Source: Acidobacteriota bacterium (GTDB taxonomy: Bacteria > Acidobacteriota > UBA6911 > RPQK01 > JADFOI01). From it: a stretch of 5,870 nt of DNA. How positions within the stretch are numbered: position 1 is the stretch's first letter; every line of letters starts with the position of its first letter. Position numbers and translations under genes: made by a program. The stretch covers positions 1 to 5,870 of the forward strand of contig JAPUKI010000282.1 of NCBI GenBank assembly GCA_027295745.1, read 5' to 3'. Below the pieces are notes generated by a model that was given only the letters and a program-made list of their open reading frames with translations, did not search any database and was not told where the DNA came from. Positions 1 to 5,138 of the stretch are shown here, piece after piece.

Positions 1-763
1 TGTGAATCCCGCCGCACACGACCGTCCCTCCTTTGGCAACAGCTTGGAGTGCCTGAGGAACAAGTTCACCCACCGGAGCAAAAAGAATGGCGGCGTCGAG
101 CTCATCCGGTGCCAACTGGTCCGAATCACCAGCCCAGATTGCTCCAAGTGACCGCGCGAACTGTTGTGCTTCACGATCCCCGGGACGGGTAAAGGCATAG
201 ATCTGACGCTTCTGGTAAATGGCGACCTGGGCAACGATGTGAGCGGCGGCTCCAAACCCGTAAATTCCCAGCCGTTTTCCATCTCCTGCCATAACCAGGG
301 AGCGGTACCCGATGAGGCCGGCACACAACAGAGGTGCGGCTTCAACGTCGGAATAAGACTCCGGTATGGAAAAGCAGTAGCGGTGATCGGCTAAAGTGTA
401 ATCGGCGTACCCGCCATCGATGGTGTAGCCGGTAAAGAGAGCCTGATCACAAAGATTCTCACGGTTGGAACGACAATAAGGACACTCTCCACAGCTCCAA
501 CCCAGCCAGGCGATGCCCACCCGGTCCCCCAGGGCCAAAGAATCGACTCCTTGGCCTTTCTCCACGATCCTGCCCACGATTTCATGGCCGGGCACCAGGG
601 GAAGCTTGGGTTCGGTGAGGTCGCCGTCCACCACGTGGAGGTCGGTCCGGCAGACTGCGCAGGCAGCAATTTTCACCAGAACTTGTCCTACGCCGGGTTT
701 GGGTATAGGTAGATCAACTTCCCGCAGGGGCTCTCCTGGAGCCTCAAAAAGCATGGCTAACAT
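1..763 (-). CDS. Zinc-dependent medium-chain alcohol dehydrogenase (3' end outside window)
   Basis: An uninterrupted frame of 254 codons runs from ATG at 763 off the left edge. Family members are about 330-350 residues, so some 80-90 C-terminal residues are missing. The N-terminal GroES-like domain carries the predicted catalytic zinc ligands Cys38 (in CAVCRTDLH), His60-Glu61 (PGHE) and Cys147 (PLLCAG). Structural zinc ligands are Cys91, Cys94, Cys97 and Cys105. A Rossmann nucleotide-binding loop, GFGAAAH, lies at 169-175. The stretch GIAWLGWSCGECPYC resembles the AdhA-like branch of the family. The expected cytosolic reaction is NAD(P)-dependent interconversion of alcohols and aldehydes; substrate and cofactor preference cannot be read here. 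ATG 763 is chosen because MLAM aligns with the usual MKAM-type start; ATG 754 is the alternative. An in-frame stop at 806-808 limits the 5' extent. There is no clear Shine-Dalgarno, and a promoter-like pair lies immediately upstream. Confidence 0.95.
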   Translation of the reverse strand, partial: MLAMLFEAPGEPLREVDLPIPKPGVGQVLVKIAACAVCRTDLHVVDGDLTEPKLPLVPGHEIVGRIVEKGQGVDSLALGDRVGIAWLGWSCGECPYCRSNRENLCDQALFTGYTIDGGYADYTLADHRYCFSIPESYSDVEAAPLLCAGLIGYRSLVMAGDGKRLGIYGFGAAAHIVAQVAIYQKRQIYAFTRPGDREAQQFARSLGAIWAGDSDQLAPDELDAAILFAPVGELVPQALQAVAKGGTVVCGGIH

Positions 764-774
764 ATCCGTTTGAA

Positions 775-803
775 AACCTACCCCGTCACTATCCCACTTG
801 CAA
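775..803 (-). promoter_or_regulatory. Candidate promoter of the alcohol dehydrogenase gene, near-leaderless
   Basis: On the minus strand, TTGCAA (803-798), a 17-bp spacer and TAGGTT (780-775) form a sigma70-like pair; four of six and three of six bases match the consensus hexamers. Transcription would begin about 6-8 bp after the -10, leaving only a few untranslated bases before ATG 763. That fits the absence of a Shine-Dalgarno. The -35 hexamer is only 4 bp from the end of repeat copy A. Inferred from spacing and sequence only. Confidence 0.4.
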
Positions 804-807
804 TCCT

Positions 808-994
808 AGCCGGGATTATGCATCAATTTTCTACTGCAGTGCCGCAATCATCCCCGCTGACTGCGTTGTGCTTCCTTGGGCTCCTCGGCGTACTGCACGA
901 GTACGCCTGCGGGGCCCTTCCTCGAACGTGGCGCAACGCACTCATCGCGGCGCCTGCGGCACTTCGTCACGAAAACCTATGCATAATCCCGGCT
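808..994 (+). repeat. Palindromic intergenic repeat, copy A (187 bp)
   Basis: Perfect 16-bp terminal inverted repeats, AGCCGGGATTATGCAT at 808-823 and its complement at 979-994, enclose further nested pairings. TTTTC in the left arm faces GAAAA in the right arm; AGTGCCGCA (838-846) pairs with TGCGGCACT (955-963); TGCGTTGTGC (862-871) pairs with GCGCAACGCA (931-940) with one G-T wobble; and an apical hairpin has GGCGTACT (887-894) against AGTACGCC (900-907) with a 5-base loop. The whole unit can fold as one long hairpin or cruciform. It encodes no transposase and no clear flanking duplication is seen. It lies between two minus-strand genes, downstream of the methyltransferase and just before the alcohol dehydrogenase promoter. 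Arms and termini are shared with copies B and C. The family is not recognised by name. Confidence 0.93.
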
Positions 995-1028
995 GGTGTA
1001 TTTTTATTTCCCAGTCGCGTGACGGCAA

Positions 1029-1088
1029 TCACCATTTTCCCGAATGTATGCTGTTACACTTCTTCTTGCCAATGTTTTCATTGCGCAT
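1029..1088 (-). other. Orphan Shine-Dalgarno plus start with a 19-codon reading frame
   Basis: On the minus strand GGAGG (1100-1096) stands 7 bases before ATG (1088-1086), ideal spacing, but the frame closes after 19 residues (MRNENIGKKKCNSIHSGKW). A second ATG at 1081 opens a 25-residue frame ending at 1004, starting MKTLARRSVTAYIRENG, but it is 14 bases from the GGAGG. Neither peptide is recognised. This may be a tiny gene, the remnant of a gene start, or chance. The remaining bases between copy A and the methyltransferase stop hold only the dyad described next. Confidence 0.2.
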
Positions 1089-1102
1089 ATGTTAACCTCC
1101 AA

Positions 1103-1142
1103 GGGCCTGTGGGTTCGATGTAGTCCCAAAGCCTGCAGGCCC
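1103..1142 (-). other. Imperfect dyad downstream of the methyltransferase
   Basis: GGGCCTG (1103-1109) pairs perfectly with CAGGCCC (1136-1142). Inside it TGGG (1110-1113) pairs with CCCA (1125-1128) around an 11-base loop, leaving a 7-base bulge on one side. It begins about 50 bases past the methyltransferase stop on the coding strand, where an mRNA 3'-end hairpin would lie. No T-rich tract follows on either strand, so a classical intrinsic terminator is not supported. Confidence 0.35.
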
Positions 1143-1194
1143 GCCTCTCTCTCAACTACTCTCTTTCTTGCTCTTTTCGTGTGAAGCGTGCACT

Positions 1195-2211
1195 CTACTT
1201 GTGACTGACTAAAACCTGCTGCGTACCGTTGGGAATGGGATGAAGCTCTGTACGGCTGAAACCCGTCCGCTGAAACATATCCTCATATTGTTTGAAAGTA
1301 TAGGTATCCCCTGAAGGGGTAGACACCAGCATGGTGAGGCTAAAGGCGGCGGTTGCGGGTGGAGTGATTCGATCTTCATTGGGAACGAACTCGAGGGTCA
1401 GGGCACGGCCCTTCTCTGAAAGTGCCTCGTGAATCCTCTCCATCAAACCGATGCAAGTGTCCTCATCGAAGTGATGAAAGAAGTTAGTGATAAGTATCAG
1501 GTCATATCCCTTGCCCCAATCGGTTTCAAAAGCGCTTCCGGGAAGCAGACGGTATCGGTCGGCCACTCCGGCCTTTTCGGCGTTCTCCTGAGCAACGGAC
1601 AGGACAGGGGACCAGTCCAGCGCTACTACTTGGGCATGGGGGTTTTGCTTGGCGAGAGTAATGCCAAAGAGACCATGTCCGGCCGCTATGTCGAGGATCT
1701 TCCAGGTGGACCCGCCGGAGGCGTCCAACAGCTGGGCTATGAACTCGGCTGCAGGAGCCACAACAGGACTCATGCCATGGGCAAACTGGAGCCATAACGG
1801 ATTCTCTTCAGCCACCATTCCCTGTTCAACGGCCACCGTGCCACCCGCGCGAACCGCCCCCGCAACGTCGGAGAAAAATGAGGTGAACTGCGCTGACAAC
1901 AGGAATTGGCTGGCCGTTCCCAAATATTGAGGGGAACGGCGGCTCAGGAAAACAGCCGACTCGGGAGTGAGGGCATAGCGGTCGTTCTCTTTGGTGAGAA
2001 ACTCGGTGATCACCAGAAAATCGCTCAGGATCCGGATGCCCCGCTGGGAAGCGCGGCAGTGATCGGCCAGTGAAACTACGCTATCGTGCCCTTCATCGAT
2101 GGCGGTGAAAAGGTCCAGTTCAATGGCTCCCTTCAGCGCTGCTGTTTTTTGATAAGAGCGAAAGGCCCCAAACGTCTTCTCCGGTGACGGGGTGTGCCCT
2201 GGCTTGTTCAT
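1195..2211 (-). CDS. Class I SAM-dependent methyltransferase, O-methyltransferase (Methyltransf_2) type
   Basis: This is a complete 338-residue protein, a normal length for the family, and probably cytosolic. Residues 14-90 resemble the N-terminal helical dimerisation/winged-helix domain of these enzymes (FRSYQKTAALKGAIELDLF, later YALTPESAVFL). The SAM-binding fold follows: motif I KILDIAAGHGLFGI (171-184) and an acidic residue ending the second strand, Asp199 (VVALDWSP). A YDLILITNFFHHFDED segment (236-251) covers motif IV and a His-His pair. Such enzymes, like CrtF or acetylserotonin O-methyltransferase relatives, transfer methyl from S-adenosylmethionine to hydroxyl groups of small molecules. 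The substrate here is unknown and no biosynthetic partner genes are adjacent. Start ATG 2211 is supported by a strong Shine-Dalgarno. It is divergent from the TolC gene and lies 431 bp upstream of the co-directional alcohol dehydrogenase, too far for a tight operon. Confidence 0.93.
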   Translation of the reverse strand: MNKPGHTPSPEKTFGAFRSYQKTAALKGAIELDLFTAIDEGHDSVVSLADHCRASQRGIRILSDFLVITEFLTKENDRYALTPESAVFLSRRSPQYLGTASQFLLSAQFTSFFSDVAGAVRAGGTVAVEQGMVAEENPLWLQFAHGMSPVVAPAAEFIAQLLDASGGSTWKILDIAAGHGLFGITLAKQNPHAQVVALDWSPVLSVAQENAEKAGVADRYRLLPGSAFETDWGKGYDLILITNFFHHFDEDTCIGLMERIHEALSEKGRALTLEFVPNEDRITPPATAAFSLTMLVSTPSGDTYTFKQYEDMFQRTGFSRTELHPIPNGTQQVLVSHK

Positions 2212-2218
2212 AGTCCCT

Positions 2219-2226
2219 CCCTCCTT
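2219..2226 (-). promoter_or_regulatory. Strong ribosome binding site of the methyltransferase
   Basis: On the minus strand AAGGAGGG (2226-2219) lies 7 bases before ATG 2211, an almost ideal anti-16S match. It fixes the start codon of the methyltransferase. Confidence 0.85.
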
Positions 2227-2261
2227 AAAAATGCACTAGGTGGAAAACGATATCAGCTGTT

Positions 2262-2294
2262 ATTGTATGTCCTCATTTGCTGTCGAGCCAGCAA
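2262..2294 (-). promoter_or_regulatory. Candidate -10 element and dyad upstream of the methyltransferase
   Basis: On the minus strand TACAAT (2267-2262) matches five of six bases of a -10 box and would give a leader of about 45 bases before ATG 2211. No good -35 is present at 16-18 bp. A perfect dyad, TTGCTG (2277-2282) and CAGCAA (2289-2294) around 6 bases, occupies the -35 region, so an activator or repressor site is possible. Inference only. Confidence 0.3.
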
Positions 2295-2358
2295 TCTCAT
2301 GAACCAAATGCCTCACACACTCGTATAGATCTTTGGTGACTGATCCATTCATAGCGTT

Positions 2359-2527
2359 AGCCGGGATTATGCATGGATTGTCTACTGCAGTGCCGCAATC
2401 ATCCGGCGTGCTGAACCGCCTGCGCGACCCGCACGGCGGGTGCACCCGACCCGCAAGCGAGCGTCCTCGAACGCCTTTCGCGGCCCCTGCGGCACTTTGT
2501 CACGAAAACCTAAGTATAATCCCGGCT
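2359..2527 (+). repeat. Palindromic intergenic repeat, copy B (169 bp)
   Basis: The left terminus at 2359-2374 is identical to copy A (AGCCGGGATTATGCAT). The right terminus at 2512-2527 differs from a perfect complement at two bases. The same inner stem is present, AGTGCCGCA (2389-2397) with TGCGGCACT (2488-2496). The left arm TCTACTGCAGTGCCGCAATC and right arm CACGAAAACCTA match copy A closely. The core is different and shorter, with an apical hairpin ACCCGC (2427-2432) / GCGGGT (2436-2441), shared with copy C rather than A. It lies in the divergent gap between the methyltransferase and the TolC gene. A short reading frame across it is not credible as a gene. Confidence 0.93.
2515..2520 (+). 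promoter_or_regulatory. Perfect TATAAT hexamer at the right end of repeat copy B
   Basis: The two changes in copy B's right terminus turn the usual GCATAAT into GTATAAT, giving an exact -10 consensus facing the TolC gene with a leader of roughly 95 bases. The best -35-like hexamer, TTGTCA (2497-2502), is only 12 bp away, so the pair is not a standard promoter. No better promoter is evident in 2528-2611. Confidence 0.3.
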
Positions 2528-2611
2528 GAAAATCACTGGATCCGGTGAAGCGACCATCGTTTTTCACGTCATGCTGAGCCGGATTTTCTTTTGAGGTCGC
2601 GCGCGAGCGCT

Positions 2612-2617
2612 GGAGGA
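2612..2617 (+). promoter_or_regulatory. Ribosome binding site of the TolC-family gene
   Basis: GGAGGA ends 4 bases before ATG 2622, a good Shine-Dalgarno with slightly short spacing. It supports this start, which also places a proper signal peptide at the N-terminus. Confidence 0.8.
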
Positions 2618-2621
2618 AACT

Positions 2622-4253
2622 ATGCAAGTCAAATTTTCCGTTATTACAACAATTCTGTGGGTGGGTCTCCTGCTCCCGTCTCCGGGATGGGCGCAGGAGT
2701 CCCAGGCTGCATCTCAAGGGGACCTGGTGATCCCGGAATCGTATATCACTCGTATGCGACAGGAAGGACCTGTCCTGGAAGTAACCCTGAAAGAAGCCGT
2801 CCGGTTGGCACTGGTCAACAATCTGGAAATTGCTATTGAGAACTACAATGAAGACCTGAATCAGGAGCAGATTATCAAAACTCGCGGTTTCTACGATCCG
2901 ACCTATAGCCTATCCTTTGGCTGGAGCAGTTCGGAAAGCCCGACAACCAGCAGTTTGCAGGCAGGTGGGGCAATTACTGTGAACAATACCGACCGGTTCT
3001 CCTTCGATAACCACCTCCTGCAGAATGTGGCGGGAGGCGGGATCCTGGACATCTCCTTCATCAACAGCCGAAATCTGACCAACAGCCAGTTTTCATTCAT
3101 CAACCCGCGCTATAACTCCACCTTCAACGTCGCCTTTACGCAGCCCCTGTGGCGGGGCTTCAGGAAAACCGATACCGAACGACAGATCGAGCTTTTCAAT
3201 CTGGACAGTGACATCAATGAGACCCAGTTCGAGCAGCGCGTGTCGGAAATTGTGCAGCAAGTCCAGGACCAGTATTGGGAGCTCGCCTATGCCGTAGAGG
3301 CCAACGAGACTCAGCGGCAGTCCGTGGTATTAGCAGCCATTCAGTATGAGAACAACCGCAAGCGAGTGGAGATTGGGGTCATGGCTCCTATTGAAATCAC
3401 CGCTTCTCAGGCGGAGATTGCCCGCAGGGAACAGGAAATGATCCAGTCTGAGGTCCAGATCATTATTGCCCAGAACGCACTCAAGCGGCTCCTGGCATCG
3501 GATTCCGGGGCCAGCATCTGGAATGTTGTCTTGATCCCCACGGATGTTCCGCAAATTGAGGATGTACTGATTTCACTGGAAGAGTCCATCCGTACAGCCC
3601 TTGAAAGGAGGCCCGAGTTAGAGCAGATTCAACTGCAGATGGAGCAAAACGAGATCAACCGGAGCTACTACCAGAAAAATGGAAAGCCCAGACTCAACGT
3701 GCGAGGCAATTTCGGTTCAAATGGGGCTTCCGGGCAGGTGTTTGATCCGATGGGAGAGTCTGTACCGGATGATCCTCGTTTTGGAAATTTCACGAGGGCT
3801 TGGACACAGGTCTTTACCTTCGAGTTCCCTGTCTGGGGCGTTTTCTTGGATCTCCAGATTCCGCTTCGCAACAGGTCAAATAAGGCCGATGTAGCGACGG
3901 CACTGATTCGTGAGCGGCAGCTCTTGAGCACGCTGAAGAACCAGGAACAAATGATCATCGTCGAAGTGCGAAATGCCTATGAGAGCCTGGCCACTCGCAG
4001 AAAGAGTTTAGAGGCAGCAACCGTAGCCAGCCGGCTTTCCAGGGAGCAGCTGGAGGGCGAAACCAAGCGCTTTGAGGCGGGTCTCTCCACCAACTTCGAG
4101 GTCCTTCGCTTTCAGCGCGACCTGGCTCAAAGTCAGGTAAGCGAACTCAGGGCACTGGTGGATTACCAGTTGTCGGTGACGGCCCTGCAAAAGGCCCTGT
4201 TCACCATTGTTGAAGAGACTGACATCGTTCTGGCAAAGGGCAGTGAGAACTAA
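2622..4253 (+). CDS. TolC-family outer membrane efflux protein
   Basis: This is a complete 543-residue protein. Residues 1-24 form a Sec signal peptide (basic start, hydrophobic ILWVGLLL, cleavage likely after GWA), with no lipobox cysteine. Two internally related halves typical of the outer-membrane efflux protein fold follow. The first opens with VTLKEAVRLALVNNLEIAIE (54-73) and the second with ISLEESIRTALERRPELEQI (317-336). Each has a long helical stretch rich in Gln, Glu and Arg and a strand-rich segment (FNVAFTQPLWRGF; FEFPVWGVFLDLQIPLRN). Such proteins trimerise into an outer-membrane barrel with a periplasmic helical tunnel, working with RND, ABC or MFS pumps and a periplasmic adaptor. 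No pump or adaptor gene is in the window, so substrate and partner are unknown. It is divergent from the methyltransferase and is followed by 239 bp before the next gene. Confidence 0.95.
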   Translation: MQVKFSVITTILWVGLLLPSPGWAQESQAASQGDLVIPESYITRMRQEGPVLEVTLKEAVRLALVNNLEIAIENYNEDLNQEQIIKTRGFYDPTYSLSFGWSSSESPTTSSLQAGGAITVNNTDRFSFDNHLLQNVAGGGILDISFINSRNLTNSQFSFINPRYNSTFNVAFTQPLWRGFRKTDTERQIELFNLDSDINETQFEQRVSEIVQQVQDQYWELAYAVEANETQRQSVVLAAIQYENNRKRVEIGVMAPIEITASQAEIARREQEMIQSEVQIIIAQNALKRLLASDSGASIWNVVLIPTDVPQIEDVLISLEESIRTALERRPELEQIQLQMEQNEINRSYYQKNGKPRLNVRGNFGSNGASGQVFDPMGESVPDDPRFGNFTRAWTQVFTFEFPVWGVFLDLQIPLRNRSNKADVATALIRERQLLSTLKNQEQMIIVEVRNAYESLATRRKSLEAATVASRLSREQLEGETKRFEAGLSTNFEVLRFQRDLAQSQVSELRALVDYQLSVTALQKALFTIVEETDIVLAKGSEN

Positions 4254-4492
4254 TCCTGGCCCGGAGCCTCTCTAGGCATAGGTGAGGTTTGCTGAAACTG
4301 TCGGATGGCGAGCAGGGCACCCCTACGGAGTAGGTCTATAGTGCGGTTCTACTGATGCCGTTCCCGTGGAGTTCATCTGAACACTTCCCCAATGTGTGAA
4401 CAGGAGCCGTATTTTCCCTCTTTGTGTGTTCCAAACGCTCTGTTAAGATCCCCGTTGGGATTCTTCAACGACCCAGAGAAGAGGACAAATTC
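4254..4492. other. Intergenic stretch after the TolC gene
   Basis: There is no credible gene and no copy of the palindromic repeat here. No hairpin followed by a T-tract is visible after the TolC stop. A direct repeat TGAACA occurs at 4378-4383 and 4397-4402, about two helical turns apart, just before the promoter-like sequence of the next gene. A regulator site is conceivable but unsupported otherwise. Confidence 0.4.
4422..4449 (+). promoter_or_regulatory. Candidate promoter for the 105-residue gene
   Basis: TTGTGT (4422-4427) and TAAGAT (4444-4449) are separated by 16 bp, a plausible sigma70-like pair that would give a leader of about 37 bases before ATG 4493. It overlaps the alternative GTG start at 4424, which argues against that longer start. 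Confidence 0.35.
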
Positions 4493-4810
4493 ATGGCCCG
4501 GGAAGAGAACAAACAGTGGATTATCGAGCAGGTGGAACGGTTGGCACGAGAGGCAGGTCATGGGAACGTAAGATTTCATAGTTGGGAGCTTTGCAGGTAC
4601 GTGGACCCAAGCGAACTGGATCCCAACAAGTACACTGGCCCGGCCGGTGAAGTATGGAAGCTGATCCTCGCAGAAGAAATAGCCCAGGAGCCGATTGCCA
4701 GCATTGGACTGACCGAGAAGGAGATCGAAGGGTGCAAGACTCACCAGAGCGAGGTTGTGTCCAATCGCCTGCACGATGCCATCGGTAAGCTGGGGTCGAT
4801 GCTCTTCTAA
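4493..4810 (+). CDS. Conserved-looking protein of unknown function, 105 residues
   Basis: I do not recognise this protein. It has no signal peptide or membrane segment, is rich in Glu and Lys, and is probably mostly helical and cytosolic. The amphipathic N-terminus (NKQWIIEQVERLAREAG) leads to a segment with Trp, Cys, Tyr and Pro (WELCRYVDPSELDPNKYTGP), then two more likely helices (EVWKLILAEEIAQE; EKEIEGCKTHQSEVVSNRL). Two cysteines are present, but no metal motif is clear. ATG 4493 is chosen because AGAGGA ends 8 bases before it; a GTG at 4424 in the same frame would add 23 residues but has poor support. The amino-acid composition looks like a real protein, whereas the opposite-strand reading does not. 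It is a separate unit from the TolC gene, with its own promoter-like signal. Confidence 0.75.
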   Translation: MAREENKQWIIEQVERLAREAGHGNVRFHSWELCRYVDPSELDPNKYTGPAGEVWKLILAEEIAQEPIASIGLTEKEIEGCKTHQSEVVSNRLHDAIGKLGSMLF

Positions 4811-4825
4811 CCTCAGTCGCCAATT

Positions 4826-4847
4826 GATCCCGATGGTCTGTCGGGTC
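4826..4847 (+). terminator. Weak hairpin after the 105-residue gene
   Basis: GATCCCGA pairs with TCGGGTC across a 7-base loop, with one bulged T. It starts 16 bases after the stop codon, but only a short TTT occurs some 11 bases later, so strong intrinsic termination is doubtful. Confidence 0.3.
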
Positions 4848-4880
4848 GCTAAGTGGGTTTCCCTCCCTGCACAAAAGGGA

Positions 4881-4886
4881 TAGAAT
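4881..4886 (+). promoter_or_regulatory. TAGAAT -10 element placed for a leaderless transcript
   Basis: TAGAAT matches a -10 box and sits 9 bases before GTG 4896, so transcription would begin at or within a few bases of the start codon. The would-be -35 at 17 bp (TTTCCC) is poor. The nearest Shine-Dalgarno-like run, AAAGGGA, is about 15 bases from the GTG, too far to act normally. Confidence 0.35.
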
Positions 4887-4895
4887 CCACCTACT

Positions 4896-5138
4896 GTGCT
4901 GAGCCCGCTCTTGCAGACCCAAATCGAAATACGTTTACAGGACGTGCCTTCCTGGTTTATGGCGGTCATCAGCGCCTTGGGGCTGGTCCTCCTCTTGTTG
5001 CTCGTTTTCGTTCTCCTCTTGTGCGTGATTGCCTCCTCCACCTTTTTCGGCCTCAAATCGAAGCTCAATAAGATGATCGAAACCTTGAGTCGAGTGGAAG
5101 AGGAGCTCAAACATTCGAAGAGAGAAGAGGGCTCCTAG
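4896..5138 (+). CDS. Small single-pass membrane protein with coiled-coil tail, 80 residues
   Basis: A short N-terminal stretch with acidic residues (residues 1-19) leads to a strongly hydrophobic segment (about 20-51, WFMAVISALGLVLLLLLVFVL onward), long enough for one inner-membrane helix. A charged C-terminal tail (53-80) follows with heptad spacing at Leu53, Leu57, Met60, Leu64, Val67 and Leu71, predicting a short coiled coil. The family and role are unknown; the shape fits a small scaffold or partner protein. The frame is closed by TAG at 4881-4883, so GTG 4896 is the earliest start; GTG 4944 or ATG 4959 are alternatives that trim the N-terminus. No usable Shine-Dalgarno is present, and a -10-like TAGAAT suggests leaderless expression. 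The stop codon lies inside the first bases of repeat copy C, so the original C-terminus may have been altered. Confidence 0.65.
   Translation: MLSPLLQTQIEIRLQDVPSWFMAVISALGLVLLLLLVFVLLLCVIASSTFFGLKSKLNKMIETLSRVEEELKHSKREEGS

Noticed and set aside
800..1002. Target-site duplication around the palindromic repeats
   Set aside because: Bases flanking the three copies (A: tcct/ggtg; B: cgtt/gaaa; C: ttct/agga in element orientation) are not duplicated, so insertion by a duplicating transposase is not shown by this window alone.
770..1123. A 117-codon plus-strand frame in the gap next to the alcohol dehydrogenase
   Set aside because: Most of it lies across repeat copy A, and its reading resembles translated repeat; copy B gives a similar short peptide. 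No ribosome binding site.
1429..1797. A 122-codon plus-strand frame inside the methyltransferase
   Set aside because: It lies opposite the SAM-binding fold, which has unmistakable motifs. This is a shadow frame.
2260..2352. A 30-codon minus-strand frame (MNGSVTKDLYECVRHLVHEI...) between copy B and the methyltransferase
   Set aside because: It overlaps the likely methyltransferase promoter, has no Shine-Dalgarno and matches nothing known. A decayed gene end is possible but cannot be supported.
4445..4475. Hairpin around ATCCC/GGGAT in the leader of the 105-residue gene as a riboswitch or attenuator
   Set aside because: The stem is only about 5-8 bp with a bulge, with no T-tract and no competing fold. 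Chance is the simpler explanation.
4373..5110. A 245-codon open frame on the minus strand opposite both small plus-strand genes
   Set aside because: It has no Shine-Dalgarno, an odd composition and no domain pattern. The plus-strand proteins have believable composition, a membrane helix with heptads, and for the first a good ribosome binding site. The frame is best read as a shadow.
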